64,000 bases of DNA from Brassica napus (GCF_020379485.1 NC_063452.1:34309608-34373607); one strand, 5' to 3'. Positions 24,420 to 33,606 are shown, counted from the first letter of the stretch. Numbers and translations: made by a program. The notes: generated by a model not told the origin, from the sequence alone.

Positions 24420-24424
24420 GAAGA
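24420..24424. other. Target-site duplication, left copy (GAAGA)
   Basis: GAAGA precedes the LTR terminus TATACAC at 24425 and matches 29847-29851. In the monomer it occupies positions 72-76 counted from AAGCTT. The intact site reads GGATGAAGAAGCTATCCC. Confidence 0.9.
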
Positions 24425-24565
24425 TATACACTTTTGTGTATTAGAGTGTGTTTAAGAACAATCAGATTGTTTTGTGTAAGATTAAAGAGATTAAGAGAAT
24501 AAGTAGAGAGAGAATAGAGAGAATACTCAAAACTCCATTAATTGATTTAATGTCTCAGATACAAG

Positions 24566-24574
24566 TTATATATG
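24566..24574 (-). promoter_or_regulatory. TATA box candidate in 3' LTR of element 2
   Basis: The minus strand reads CATATATAA, about 340 bp into the LTR. In the 3' LTR, transcription from here would run into the satellite to the left. Confidence 0.4.
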
Positions 24575-24825
24575 AAGAGATAAGACTAATACAAAGGGGA
24601 TTTCGAAATGAGACTCAAAGCATGTGTAGTCAAAGCTAGCTAGCCATTCTGGTTTGAAATACTTGGCTGAGAGGCTTCACATGCTTGGACAGGCTGTAAA
24701 GGTGCTTTACCTTTCCAGCTATGACCAGACCTTATCCAAACACCTCCTCCCTTATCCAGACTCCTCTTGGGCGTGATTCTCTTTACCAAAAGGATCCAAG
24801 GTAACTTCCCAAGCCTTTAACTTAG

Positions 24826-24857
24826 TTACCACAGTAAAACTAAAGTTACTGTGGTAA
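24826..24857. promoter_or_regulatory. Perfect 12-bp inverted repeat in U3 of 3' LTR
   Basis: TTACCACAGTAA (24826-24837) and TTACTGTGGTAA (24846-24857) are exact reverse complements separated by 8 bases. It sits about 60-90 bp from the LTR start. It could be a protein-binding palindrome or an RNA hairpin. The second copy is in the other LTR. Confidence 0.6.
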
Positions 24858-24915
24858 ATCCCCAAAGTTATTATCACCTCTTCTCAACATTTACTTCCGG
24901 ATCTCCATCTTAACA

Positions 24916-24926
24916 CTCCCCCTCAA
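24916..24926 (-). other. Polypurine tract of element 2
   Basis: The minus strand reads TTGAGGGGGAG directly before the 3' LTR start TGTTAAG. It is the primer for plus-strand synthesis. Confidence 0.9.
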
Positions 24927-25057
24927 GCTTGACCATGTGAAACAAGTCAAGCTTGGATTGCCATGAGATCTTCCCTCATTAAAAACCTCATCAAAGAAAA
25001 CCCAATGGGATAAAACTTTGATGAGGGAAAAAGAGTGGAGATCTCATGACGAGGGGA
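24927..25057 (-). other. 3' untranslated region of element 2 with conserved hairpin
   Basis: 131 bp between the pol stop and the PPT. Arms at 25016-25026 and 24986-24996 (minus strand CCTCATCAAAG and CTTTGATGAGG) pair perfectly over 11 bp, with a 19-nt loop holding TCCCATTGGG. Compared with element 3, a G-C pair has become A-T and a T-G pair has become T-A, so pairing is kept while sequence changes. Confidence 0.7.
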
Positions 25058-28000
25058 TCAGCTCCTGGGAGTAAGATCAATGAGTCCAAGCCTGGATAGT
25101 ATGGACTCCATTGTCTTTAATCTCGCTGCCTTAGTAAACACATCTGCAAGCTGGTCTTCACTTCTTGTATAACATGGCAGTATCACTCCTAGGATAATCA
25201 TCTGCCTCACCTTGTGGCAATCAACTTCTATATGCTTTGTCCTCTCATGAAAGACTGAGTTAGAAGCAATGTGAATAGCTGCTTGATTGTCACAGTGCAT
25301 TGTCATAGGAGTACTCTGCTCAATCTCCAGATGCTTCAAGATACCCTTGATCCACACCAACTCGTTTGTCAGCTTCAACATAGCTCTATACTCAGCCTCT
25401 GCACTTGAACAGGAGATGACCTTCTGCTTCTTACTCTTCCAAGTAACCAGGTTCCCTCCAATGAATGTACAATAGCCAGTAGTTGATCTCCTGTCCACTC
25501 TATCTCCTGCCCAATCAGCATCACAATAGCCCACAACTTCTGTACTGCCATTGCAACCCATCCAAACTCCTTGTCCATGCGAGCCACTCAAATACCTCAG
25601 TATCCTATCAACCATCTTCCAGTGATGTACCTTTGGAGCCTGCATATGCTGGCTCACTTGATTCACAGCAAAGCATATATCAGGTCTGGTGATAGTCAAG
25701 TAGATCAGCTTACCCACCATCCTCCTATACAGCTTAGCATCCTCAAACAACTGGTTTTCTTCAACCTCCCCCTCACGCAAGACCTTATACCCTTCCTCAA
25801 GAGGTGTCTTAGCTATCTTTCCTCCAAGCACATCAGTCTCCTTCAGCATATCCATAGTATACTTCCTTTGAGACATAAACAAACCCTCCTTAGATCTGCA
25901 TATCTCAATCCCCAAAAAATACTTCATTTCTCCCAAGTCTTTAATATCAAACACAGACTTGAGAAACTCTTTGGTGGCTTTAATCCCAGCCTTATCACTC
26001 CCTGTGATAATCAAATCATCCACATACACTAAAACCACTATGATCCCTGATGGTCCGACCAGTGTGAAGAGTGTATGATCTAGTTCAGACTTCCTGAACC
26101 CTCTCCCATTGAGAGTTGTACTAAGCTTTCTGTACCAAGCTCTAGGAGACTGCTTCAGCCCATATATAGCCTTCTTCAATCTCAAAACATTTCCTGGCTT
26201 CACTAGATGCTCAAGACCAGGAGGGGGAAGCATATATACCTCATCTTCTAGCTCACCTTGTAAGAAAGCATTCTTCACATCCATCTGCCACAAATCCCAC
26301 TCCAAGTTTGTTGCAATGGACAACACAATCCGAACTGTGTGCAGCTTAGCTACTGGTGCAAAGGTATCAATGTAATCCTCTCCATAGGTCTGTGTAAATC
26401 CTCTTGCAACCAATCTGGTCTTCTTCCTATCAATCTGTCCATTTGCTAGATACTTGATTGTGAAGATCCATCTACTAGATACAGCCTTCTTTCCCTTAGG
26501 CAGCTCACTCTCATACCATGTATCATTCTTGATCATAGCACCTGCTTCAGCTCCCACTGACTCTTTCCATTCCTTGTCTAACATAGCTTCTTCATAAGTC
26601 CTTGGTACATAACTCTCATCCAGACTAATCATAAAGGCATAATGCTCCTCTGGAAACTCAGCAAAGGAACACACGGCTTGAGAAGGATGCTCCACAGCCT
26701 GGGCATTGTAGTACACTCTCGTGTTTACCCAGTTGGAAGGATCCCTCTTTATCCTTGTGCTCCTCCTCAAAGCTTGAACCTGATCTTCAGTTTGCACACT
26801 AGGCTGCTCCACTTGCTCTTCTTCTGAACTGGCCGGTCCAACTTGTTCTTCTCCACTAGACTGAACCTCATCCACTTCTCCACTAGACTGACCCTCATCC
26901 ACTTCTCCACTAGACTGAACATTGTTCTCAACTTCTTGTGATATATCTTGATCATGAAGACCTGAATCCTCTTGGTTTTGCTCTTGCTCACCAGATTCAG
27001 TTCCATTCCCCCTCTCATGATCAAGAGGAGTTGTTCTTCCAGCTCCACCCGTCTGATTGGAAGGCTCTCTCCTGCCTGGTTCCTGATCCTGGGACAACCC
27101 TATCCCGAGCTTCTCCAACAACACTCTCAGTATTGTTGCCTTATCAGATGGAGCTTGAGACAAATCCTTCAGATTTTCCCACTCCTTTTCTTCATAATAA
27201 CCTTTTGTTTCAACAAACTTCACTTCTCTAGATACCATCACTCTCCTTGCTTCAGGATCATAGCACTTGTACCCCTTCTGAGTGATAGAGTAACCAATGA
27301 ACATAGCCTTAGTACTCTTTGCCTCCAGCTTGTTTCTCTGCTCTCCTGGAACCATGACATAGCACACACACCCAAAGACACGTAGGTGATCAATGACAGG
27401 TTTGCTCTTGTTCAACACTTCAAATGGAGACAGATTCTTCAATATCTTGGTTGGAACCCGGTTGATGAGATAGCAAGCAGTCTGCACAGCATCACTCCAA
27501 AAACGTTTTGGGACATTTGCATGAAACATCATTGATCTAGCCACCTCCATCAAGTGCCTGTTCTTCCTCTCAGCTACACCATTCTGCTGTGGTGTATAAG
27601 GACAGCTAGTCTGATGCACAATCCCATGCTTGGCTAGATGACTCTTGAAGGCATTGCTGATGTATTCACCTCCATTATCTGATCTCAGTACCTTCACAGT
27701 AGCATTGTATTGATTAGATACATATGCTTGGAAGTTCATAAATGCTTCTAGCACCCTATCTTTAGATGGAAGCAATGTAAGCCAAGTATACTTAGACTTC
27801 TCATCAATGAATGTCACAAAGTACTTCTGGCTATCTCTAGACAAACAAGGAGCAGTCCACACATCTGAATGAACTAGATCAAAGCAATGCTCATAAGTAG
27901 TTTCTGATGTTGGAAAAACAGTCCTACAATGCTTTCCTAATATGCATGCTTCACATTCCAAGTGATTAAATGACATATTAGGAATTATCAATTCAATAGC

Positions 28001-29200
28001 ACGAGCATGAGGATGTCCCAATCTAGCATGCCAAGTAATACTATCAATCTTCTCATAAGTACTACTCAAACACATAGAATCAAAGGGTTTAGAGATCTTA
28101 GCCAATTGGAGCTGGTATAGATTATTCTTGCTGTCTCCTCTCCCAATGACCCTTCCAGTCTTCAAATCTTGGAACTCAACATCATCTGGCCTGAATACTA
28201 CTTGACAGCCAAGATCAATCGTGGCTTTCCTCACAGATAGTAGATTTGAAGCAAACTGTGGCATGTAGAAGGCATCTGAGTCTTTATCAAATAGTTTGAG
28301 CTTTCCAACTCCTTCTATTGGAATCCTATCACCATTAGCTATCATCACACCCCCAGTAGCTTTCTTTACATCACTCATTAAGCTTCTGTCACTAATCATG
28401 TGATGACTTGCTCCAGAATCAACAATGATGGGTTTGTTGGATGTGGATGCTTTGGCAGGAGCACCTTGTCTCCGGGTCGTAGCCAAAGCATACACATACT
28501 TGACAAACTCATCCCATTCCTCCTTTGTGACAGGCTCATCCGCTCCTTTGGTCTCTAGCTTCCTCATAACCCCACTGCTCTCTACAGATTCTCCAATGTA
28601 AGCTGAGTAGAAACATTCTCCTACTTGCATATCCTTCCTCCATAATCTGCTCATCATGACCCACATCTTAGAAAGTTTTCTCAACTTTCCCTTCTTGCAG
28701 CTTGTACCTCTCTTCCATCTATCTGGCTTCTTGTTTATCTCCCACACATCACAAATGTGTTCAACCAGCTCACATATCTCTCCCATAAGAAAGCCAAAGA
28801 TCACATCTTGCTTCCTCCTTCCTGTATGAGTTTTCACCATACCCAACTCTGATTCTACTTCTCTCAGCCTCCCCACAAGCTGATACAACTCGTCCTTCCC
28901 TTGTCTTAGACTATAGATCACGCCCTTGGCTTCATGAACCTCCAACCTTGCTGTCTGACCTTCTTCAGCAGCTACCTCCTTTAAAGGTTCTACCTTTACT
29001 TGAATCTCCTTCAAACTTGCTGTCTGATCTTTCTCAGCAGCTCTCACCTTTAAAGGCTCTTCCTTTACATGATTACTCCAAATCCCACAGCTTTCCAAAG
29101 CTGTCTCTACCCAACCTGACCAGATCCACTCGTTTTCTCTCCCTTTCTTCACTTGATAACTTGATCTTGTCTTCATCTCTCTGCTCACGTTTGACTCCAT
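25058..29200 (-). CDS. Ty1/copia Gag-Pol polyprotein with degenerate gag (1380 aa)
   Basis: Encodes the enzymes for reverse transcription and integration of element 2. The start is ATG 29200, with an in-frame TGA 12 bases upstream. Residues 1-250 are a reduced gag. W-S-x2-V-x-T-A-L near 27-34 and R-R-K-Q-D-x2-F-G-F-L-M-G at 128-140 align with the gag of element 1, but the middle is replaced by a 23-residue tandem repeat (about 46-88), and the zinc-knuckle positions around 150-180 carry Trp/Lys. Protease DSGA 261-264. Integrase zinc H391, H396, C416, C419; catalytic D446, D508, E544 (exact D35E spacing). An acidic linker at 761-785 has three SSGE-type repeats. RT has D974 (MDVKNAFLQGEL) and YVDD 1059-1062. 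RNase H has D1227, E1268 and D1304, then LADVFTK. No stop or frameshift, so the enzymes look functional; particle formation is doubtful unless gag is supplied in trans. Confidence 0.95.
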   Translation of the reverse strand: MESNVSREMKTRSSYQVKKGRENEWIWSGWVETALESCGIWSNHVKEEPLKVRAAEKDQTASLKEIQVKVEPLKEVAAEEGQTARLEVHEAKGVIYSLRQGKDELYQLVGRLREVESELGMVKTHTGRRKQDVIFGFLMGEICELVEHICDVWEINKKPDRWKRGTSCKKGKLRKLSKMWVMMSRLWRKDMQVGECFYSAYIGESVESSGVMRKLETKGADEPVTKEEWDEFVKYVYALATTRRQGAPAKASTSNKPIIVDSGASHHMISDRSLMSDVKKATGGVMIANGDRIPIEGVGKLKLFDKDSDAFYMPQFASNLLSVRKATIDLGCQVVFRPDDVEFQDLKTGRVIGRGDSKNNLYQLQLAKISKPFDSMCLSSTYEKIDSITWHARLGHPHARAIELIIPNMSFNHLECEACILGKHCRTVFPTSETTYEHCFDLVHSDVWTAPCLSRDSQKYFVTFIDEKSKYTWLTLLPSKDRVLEAFMNFQAYVSNQYNATVKVLRSDNGGEYISNAFKSHLAKHGIVHQTSCPYTPQQNGVAERKNRHLMEVARSMMFHANVPKRFWSDAVQTACYLINRVPTKILKNLSPFEVLNKSKPVIDHLRVFGCVCYVMVPGEQRNKLEAKSTKAMFIGYSITQKGYKCYDPEARRVMVSREVKFVETKGYYEEKEWENLKDLSQAPSDKATILRVLLEKLGIGLSQDQEPGRREPSNQTGGAGRTTPLDHERGNGTESGEQEQNQEDSGLHDQDISQEVENNVQSSGEVDEGQSSGEVDEVQSSGEEQVGPASSEEEQVEQPSVQTEDQVQALRRSTRIKRDPSNWVNTRVYYNAQAVEHPSQAVCSFAEFPEEHYAFMISLDESYVPRTYEEAMLDKEWKESVGAEAGAMIKNDTWYESELPKGKKAVSSRWIFTIKYLANGQIDRKKTRLVARGFTQTYGEDYIDTFAPVAKLHTVRIVLSIATNLEWDLWQMDVKNAFLQGELEDEVYMLPPPGLEHLVKPGNVLRLKKAIYGLKQSPRAWYRKLSTTLNGRGFRKSELDHTLFTLVGPSGIIVVLVYVDDLIITGSDKAGIKATKEFLKSVFDIKDLGEMKYFLGIEICRSKEGLFMSQRKYTMDMLKETDVLGGKIAKTPLEEGYKVLREGEVEENQLFEDAKLYRRMVGKLIYLTITRPDICFAVNQVSQHMQAPKVHHWKMVDRILRYLSGSHGQGVWMGCNGSTEVVGYCDADWAGDRVDRRSTTGYCTFIGGNLVTWKSKKQKVISCSSAEAEYRAMLKLTNELVWIKGILKHLEIEQSTPMTMHCDNQAAIHIASNSVFHERTKHIEVDCHKVRQMIILGVILPCYTRSEDQLADVFTKAARLKTMESILSRLGLIDLTPRS
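26846..26920 (-). repeat. In-frame minisatellite in pol (about 24-bp units)
   Basis: Three imperfect units encode V-Q-S-S-G-E-V-D-E-like blocks at residues 761-785, between integrase and RT. Such linkers tolerate length change; the repeat keeps the frame. Confidence 0.75.
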
Positions 29201-29342
29201 CAGATGTCCTCAATAAAACCCAGCAAATGAAGAACAGAGCTCAAAACCACCAAGAACACTCAAGAACATCAAGAACAGCTCAAGAACACAAAACCAGATC
29301 TTTAAGAACATGAATAACACACTTCCACCCTTTTAGTAACCT
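29201..29342 (-). other. 5' leader of element 2
   Basis: Short leader between PBS and ORF. The plus strand shows repeated CAAGAACA / CTCAAGAACA motifs. No upstream frame is joined to the ORF. Confidence 0.7.
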
Positions 29343-29355
29343 GGCTCTGATACCA
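29343..29355 (-). other. Primer-binding site of element 2, initiator tRNA-Met type
   Basis: The minus strand reads TGGTATCAGAGCC, identical to the PBS of element 1 and directly abutting the LTR end at 29356. Confidence 0.95.
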
Positions 29356-29496
29356 TATACACTTTTGTGTATTAGAGTGTGTTTAAGAACAATCAGATTG
29401 TTTTGTGTAAGATTAAAGAGATTAAGAGAATAAGTAGAGAGAGAATAGAGAGAATACTCAAAACTCCATTAATTGATTTAATGTCTCAGATACAAG

Positions 29497-29505
29497 TTAT
29501 ATATG
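29497..29505 (-). promoter_or_regulatory. TATA box candidate in 5' LTR of element 2
   Basis: The minus strand reads CATATATAA, unchanged from the 3' LTR. This copy is placed to drive the element's genomic RNA. Confidence 0.45.
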
Positions 29506-29756
29506 AAGAGATAAGACTAATACAAAGGGGATTTCGAAATGAGACTCAAAGCATGTGTAGTCAAAGCTAGCTGGCCATTCTGGTTTGAAATACTTGGCTG
29601 AGAGGCTTCACATGCTTGGACAGGCTGTAAAGGTGCTTTACCTTTCCAGCTATGACCAGACCTTATCCAAACACCTCCTCCCTTATCCAGACTCCTCTTG
29701 GGCGTGATTCTCTTTACCAAAAGGATCCAAGGTAACTTCCCAAGCCTTTAACTTAG

Positions 29757-29788
29757 TTACCACAGTAAAACTAAAGTTACTGTGGTAA
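29757..29788. promoter_or_regulatory. Perfect 12-bp inverted repeat in U3 of 5' LTR
   Basis: Same TTACCACAGTAA / TTACTGTGGTAA palindrome with an 8-base centre as at 24826-24857. Substitutions between the LTRs occur just outside it (24863/29794), none within it. Confidence 0.6.
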
Positions 29789-29846
29789 ATCCCAAAAGTT
29801 ATTATCACCTCTTCTCAACATTTACTTCCTGATCTCCATCTTAACA

Positions 29847-29851
29847 GAAGA
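29847..29851. other. Target-site duplication, right copy (GAAGA)
   Basis: GAAGA follows the LTR terminus TTAACA and continues into AGCTATCCC, resuming the interrupted satellite monomer. Confidence 0.9.
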
Positions 29852-32553
29852 AGCTATCCCACTTTCAAATCAGGTGATCCCAGTTTCCCGGTTTGAGAAT
29901 ATGACAACTTTTTTGTCATTCTAATCAAAACAGGAAGAATCGCGATGTAAAAAGGTTGATTTTGATACATAAAGTAGTGGAGAATCATTAGGAAGTGGAA
30001 TAATCTCATAGGAGTTAGGATGAGGAATATCCACTTTCAAATCAGGTGATCCCAGTTTTCCTGTTTGGGAATATGACAACTTCCTTGTCATTCTAATCAA
30101 CCAGGATGAATCGCAATGTAAGAAGCTTGATTTTGATACATAAAGTAGTGAGAATCATAGGAAGTGGAATAAATCTCATAGGAATTAGGATGAAGAAGCT
30201 ATCCACTTTCAAATCAGGTGATACCAGTTTTCCTGTTTGGGAATATGACAACTTCTTTGTCATTCTAATCAAACCAGAAGAATCGCCATGTAAAAAGCTG
30301 ATTTTGATACATAAAGTAGTGGAGAATCATTAGGAAGTGGAATAAATCTCTTAGGAATTAGGATGAAGAAGCTATCCCACTTACAAATCAGGTGATCCCA
30401 GTTTTCATGTTTGGGAATATGACAACTTCTTTGTCATTCTAATCAAACCAGGAAGAATCGCCAAGTAAAAAGCTTGATTTTGATACATAAAGTAGTGGAG
30501 AATCATTAGGAAGAGGAATAAATCTCATAGGAGTTAGGATGAAGAAGCTATCCCACTTTCAAATCAGGTGATCCCAGTTTTCCTGTTTGAGAATATGACA
30601 ACTTCTTTGTCATTTTAATCAAACCAGGAAGAATCGCGATGTAAGAAGCTTGATTTTGATACATAAAGTAGTGGAGAATCATTAGGAAGTGGAATAAATC
30701 TCATAGGAGTTAGGATGAAGAAGCTATCCCACTTTCAAATCAGGTGATCCCAGTTTTCCTGTTTGGGAATATGACAACTTCTTTGTAATTCTAATCAAAC
30801 CAGAAGATCGCCATGTAAAAAGCTTGATTTTGATACATAAAGTAGTGGAGAATCATTAGGAAGTGGAATAAATCTCATAGGAGTTAGGATGAAGAAGCTA
30901 TCCCACTTTCAAATCAGATGATCCCCAGTTTTCCTGTTTGGGAATATGACAACTTCTTTTTGTCATTCTAATCAAACCAGGAAGAATCGCGATGTAAGAA
31001 GCTTGATTTTGATACATAAAGTAGTGGAGAAATCATTATTAAGTGGAAAAAATCTCATAGGAGTTAGGATGAAGAAGCTATCCCCACTTTCAAATCAGGT
31101 GATCCCAGTTTTCCATTTTGGGAATATGACAACTTCTTTGTCATTCTAATCAAAACAAGGAAGATCGCCATGTAAAAAGCTTGATTGTGATACATAAAGT
31201 ATGTGGAGAATCATTAGGAAGTGGAATAATCTCATAGGAGTTAATGAGGAAGCTATCCCACTTTCAATCAGGTGATCCCAGTTTTTCGTTTGGGAAATAT
31301 GACAACTTCTTTGTCATTCTAATCAAACCAGGAAGAATCGCGATGTAAGATTCTTGATTTTGATACATAAAGTAGTGAGAATCATTAGAAGTGGAATAAA
31401 TCTCATAGGAGTTAGGATGAAGAAGCTATCCCACTTTCAAATCAGGTGATCTCAGGTTTTCCGTTTTGGGAATATGACAACTTCTTTGTCATTCTAATCA
31501 AACCAGGCTATCCCACTTTCAAATCAGGTGATCCCAGTTTTCCTGTTTGGGAATATGACAACTTCTTTGTCATTCTAATCAAACCAGGAAGAATCGCCAT
31601 GTAAAAAGCTTGATTTTGATACATAAAGTAGTGGAGAACAATTAGAAGTGGAATAATCTCATAGGAGTTAGGATGAAGAAGCTATCCCACCCACTTCAAA
31701 TCAGGTGATCCCAGTTTTCCTGTTTGGGAATATGACTACTTCTTTGTCATTCTAATCAAAACAGGAAGAAATCGCGATGTAAGAAGCTTGATTTTGATAC
31801 ATAAAGTAGTGGAGAATCACTATTAGGAAGTCGAAAAATCTCATAGGAGTTAGGATGAGAAGCTATCCCACTTTCAAATCAGGTGATCCCAGTTTTCCCT
31901 ATTTGGGAATATGACAACTTCTTTGTCATTCTAATCAAACCAGGAAGAATCGCGATGTAAGAAGCTTGATTTTGATACATAAAGTAGTGGAGATCATTAG
32001 GAAGTGGAATAAATCTCATAGGAATTAGGATGAAGAAGCTATCACACTTTCAAATCAGGTGATCCCAGTTTTCCTGTTTGGGAATATGACAACTTCTTTG
32101 TCATTCTAATCAAACCAGGAAGAATCGCCATGTAAAAGCTTGATTTTGATACATAAAGTAGTGGAGAATCATTAGGAAAGGAATAAATCTCATAGGAATT
32201 AGGATGAATAGCTATCACACTTTCAAATCAGGTGATCCCAGTTTTCCTGTTTGGGAATATGACAACTTCTTGTCATTCTAATCAAACCAGGAAGAATCGC
32301 CATGTAAAAAGCTTGATTTGATACATAAAGTAGTGGAGAATCATTAGGAAGAGGAATAAATCTCATAGGGTTAGGATGAAGAAGCTATCCCACTTTCAAA
32401 TCAGATGATCCCAGTTTTCTCCTGTTTGGGAATATGACAAATTCTTTGTCATTCTAATCAAACCAGGAAGAATCGCGATGTAAGAAGCTTATTTTGATAC
32501 ATAAAGTAGTGGAGAATCACTATTAAGTAGAAAAATCTCATAGGAGTTAGGAT

Positions 32554-32558
32554 GAAGA
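32554..32558. other. Empty target site corresponding to the element 2 insertion
   Basis: GAAGA within uninterrupted GGATGAAGAAGCTATCCC, preceded by the rare CACTATTAAGTAGAAAAATC variant also found just left of the insertion (24384) and followed by CCGGTTTGAG, found just right of it (about 29887). This is the paralogous unoccupied site. Confidence 0.75.
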
Positions 32559-33606
32559 AGCTATCCCACTTTCAAATCAGGTGATCCCAGTTTTCCGGTT
32601 TGAGATATGACAACTTTTTTTGGTCATTCTAATCAAAACAGAAGAATCGCGATGTAAAAAGCTTGATTTTGGATACATAAGTAGTAGAAAATCATTAGGA
32701 AGTGGAATAAATCTCATAGGAGTTAGGATGAGGAAGCTATCCCACTTTCAAATCAGGTGATCCCAGTTTTCCTGTTTGGGAATATGACAACGTCTTTGTC
32801 ATTCTAATCAAACCAGGAAGAATCGCGATGTAAGAAGCTTGATTTTGATACATAAAGTAGTGGAGAATCATTAGGAAGTGGAATAAATCTCATAGAAGTT
32901 AGGATGAAGACTATCACACTTTCAAATCAGGTGATCCCAGTTTTCCCTGTTTGGGATAATGACAACTTCTTTGTCATTCTAATCAAACCAGGAAGAATCG
33001 CCATGTAAAAAGCTTGATTTTGATACCTAAAGAGATGAGAGAATCATTAGGAAGTGGAATAAAATCTCTTAGGAATTAGGATGAAGAAGCTATCCCACTT
33101 TACAAATCAGGTGATACCAGTTTGTCATGTTTGGGAATATGACAACTTCTTTGTCATTCTAATCAAACCAGGAAGAATCGCCAGTAAAAAGCTTGATTTT
33201 GATACATAAAGTAGTGGAGAATCATTAGGAAAGGAATAAATCTCATAGGGTTAGGATGAAGAAGCTACCCACTTTCAAATCAGAAGTGATCCAGTTGTTC
33301 CTGCTTGGGAATATGACAACTTCTCTTGTCATTCTTAATAAAAACAGGAAGAATCGCGATGTAAGAAGCTTGATTTTGATACATAAAGTAGTGGAGAATC
33401 ATTAGAAGTGGAATAAATCTCATAGGAATTAGGATGAAGAAGCTATCACATACTTTCAAATCAGGATCCCAGTTTTCCTGTTTGGGAATATGACAAACTT
33501 CTTTGTAATCAATCAACAGGAAGAATCGCCATTAAAAGCTTGATTTTGATACAGAAAGTAGTGGAGAATCATTAGGAAGTGGAATAAATCTCATAGGAGT
33601 TAGGAT

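Larger units (their letters stand above)
13377..24424. repeat. CentBr1-like satellite array, variable (about 63 monomers)
   Basis: Same 176-bp monomer as the first array but with many shared variants: GATGTAAGAAGC, GATGTAAAAAGC and GATGTAAAAGC junctions, CAAAACAGG for CAAACCAGG, CGCCATGT and CGTGATGT for CGCGATGT, and CACTATTAAG blocks near 14728, 15957 and 24384. Truncated-monomer junctions (CCAGG to CTATCCC, about 95 bp deleted) occur at 13458/13459, 14243/14244, 20830/20831 and 23371/23372. Variant order repeats locally, so unequal exchange of multi-monomer blocks is likely. It ends at the GAAGA target duplication of the copia insertion. Confidence 0.9.
24425..24915 (-). repeat. 3' LTR of element 2
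   Basis: 491 bp; on the minus strand it starts TGTTAAGATGG at 24915 and ends AAGTGTATA at 24425. The 3' dinucleotide is TA instead of CA; the PBS and the GAAGA repeat on either side fix the boundary. The short ORF at 24448-24639 inside it is chance. Confidence 0.95.
24425..29846 (-). mobile_element. Complete Ty1/copia LTR retrotransposon (element 2), 5422 bp, inserted in CentBr1
   Basis: Both LTRs are 491 bp and differ at three positions (24642/29573 A/G, 24863/29794 C/A, 24899/29830 G/T), about 0.6 percent. With plant LTR rates of 1.3-1.5e-8 per site per year this suggests roughly 0.2 million years. The minus-strand order is 5' LTR (29846-29356), PBS, 155-bp leader including the PBS, a single ORF (29200-25058), 131-bp 3' UTR with hairpin, PPT and 3' LTR. 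The domain order protease-integrase-RT-RNase H defines Ty1/copia. GAAGA flanks both ends. It is not the Ty3/gypsy CRB/CRM type usually associated with Brassica centromeres. Confidence 0.96.
29356..29846 (-). repeat. 5' LTR of element 2
   Basis: 491 bp, offset 4931 from the 3' LTR with three substitutions and no indels. As the 5' LTR for minus-strand transcription it would hold the active promoter. Confidence 0.95.
29847..33606. repeat. CentBr1-like satellite array, indel-rich (about 21 monomers), up to assembly gap
   Basis: Same monomer family, but nearly every unit has single-base losses or gains, often in short homopolymers (GGAATAATC for GGAATAAATC, CTATCCAC for CTATCCCAC, ACTTTTTTT for ACTTC). 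The density rises towards the gap. A truncated-monomer junction is at 31507/31508. The part from 31508 on parallels 23372-24424 plus 29847 onward. The satellite ORF at 33280-33516 is meaningless. Sequence here should be treated as low quality. Confidence 0.85.

Noticed and set aside
25287..27385. Plus-strand ORFs of 61-153 codons
   Set aside because: They are antisense to the intact pol frame on the minus strand; the 25375-25587 minus ORF is also an out-of-frame shadow.
24448..29570. Identical 63-codon ORFs at 24448 and 29379
   Set aside because: Both lie in the two LTR copies, on the strand opposite to transcription, with no domain. Identity is explained by LTR duplication.
24425..29846. 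Centromere-specific CRB/CRM (Ty3/gypsy) retrotransposon
   Set aside because: Integrase precedes RT, and the RNase H and YVDD contexts are copia type; no chromodomain is present.
30106..31149. Plus-strand ORFs with N-R-N-V-R-S-L-I-L-I-H-K-V-V motif
   Set aside because: They are satellite translation in the indel-rich stretch; clean monomers elsewhere close this frame with TAA in GATGTAA.
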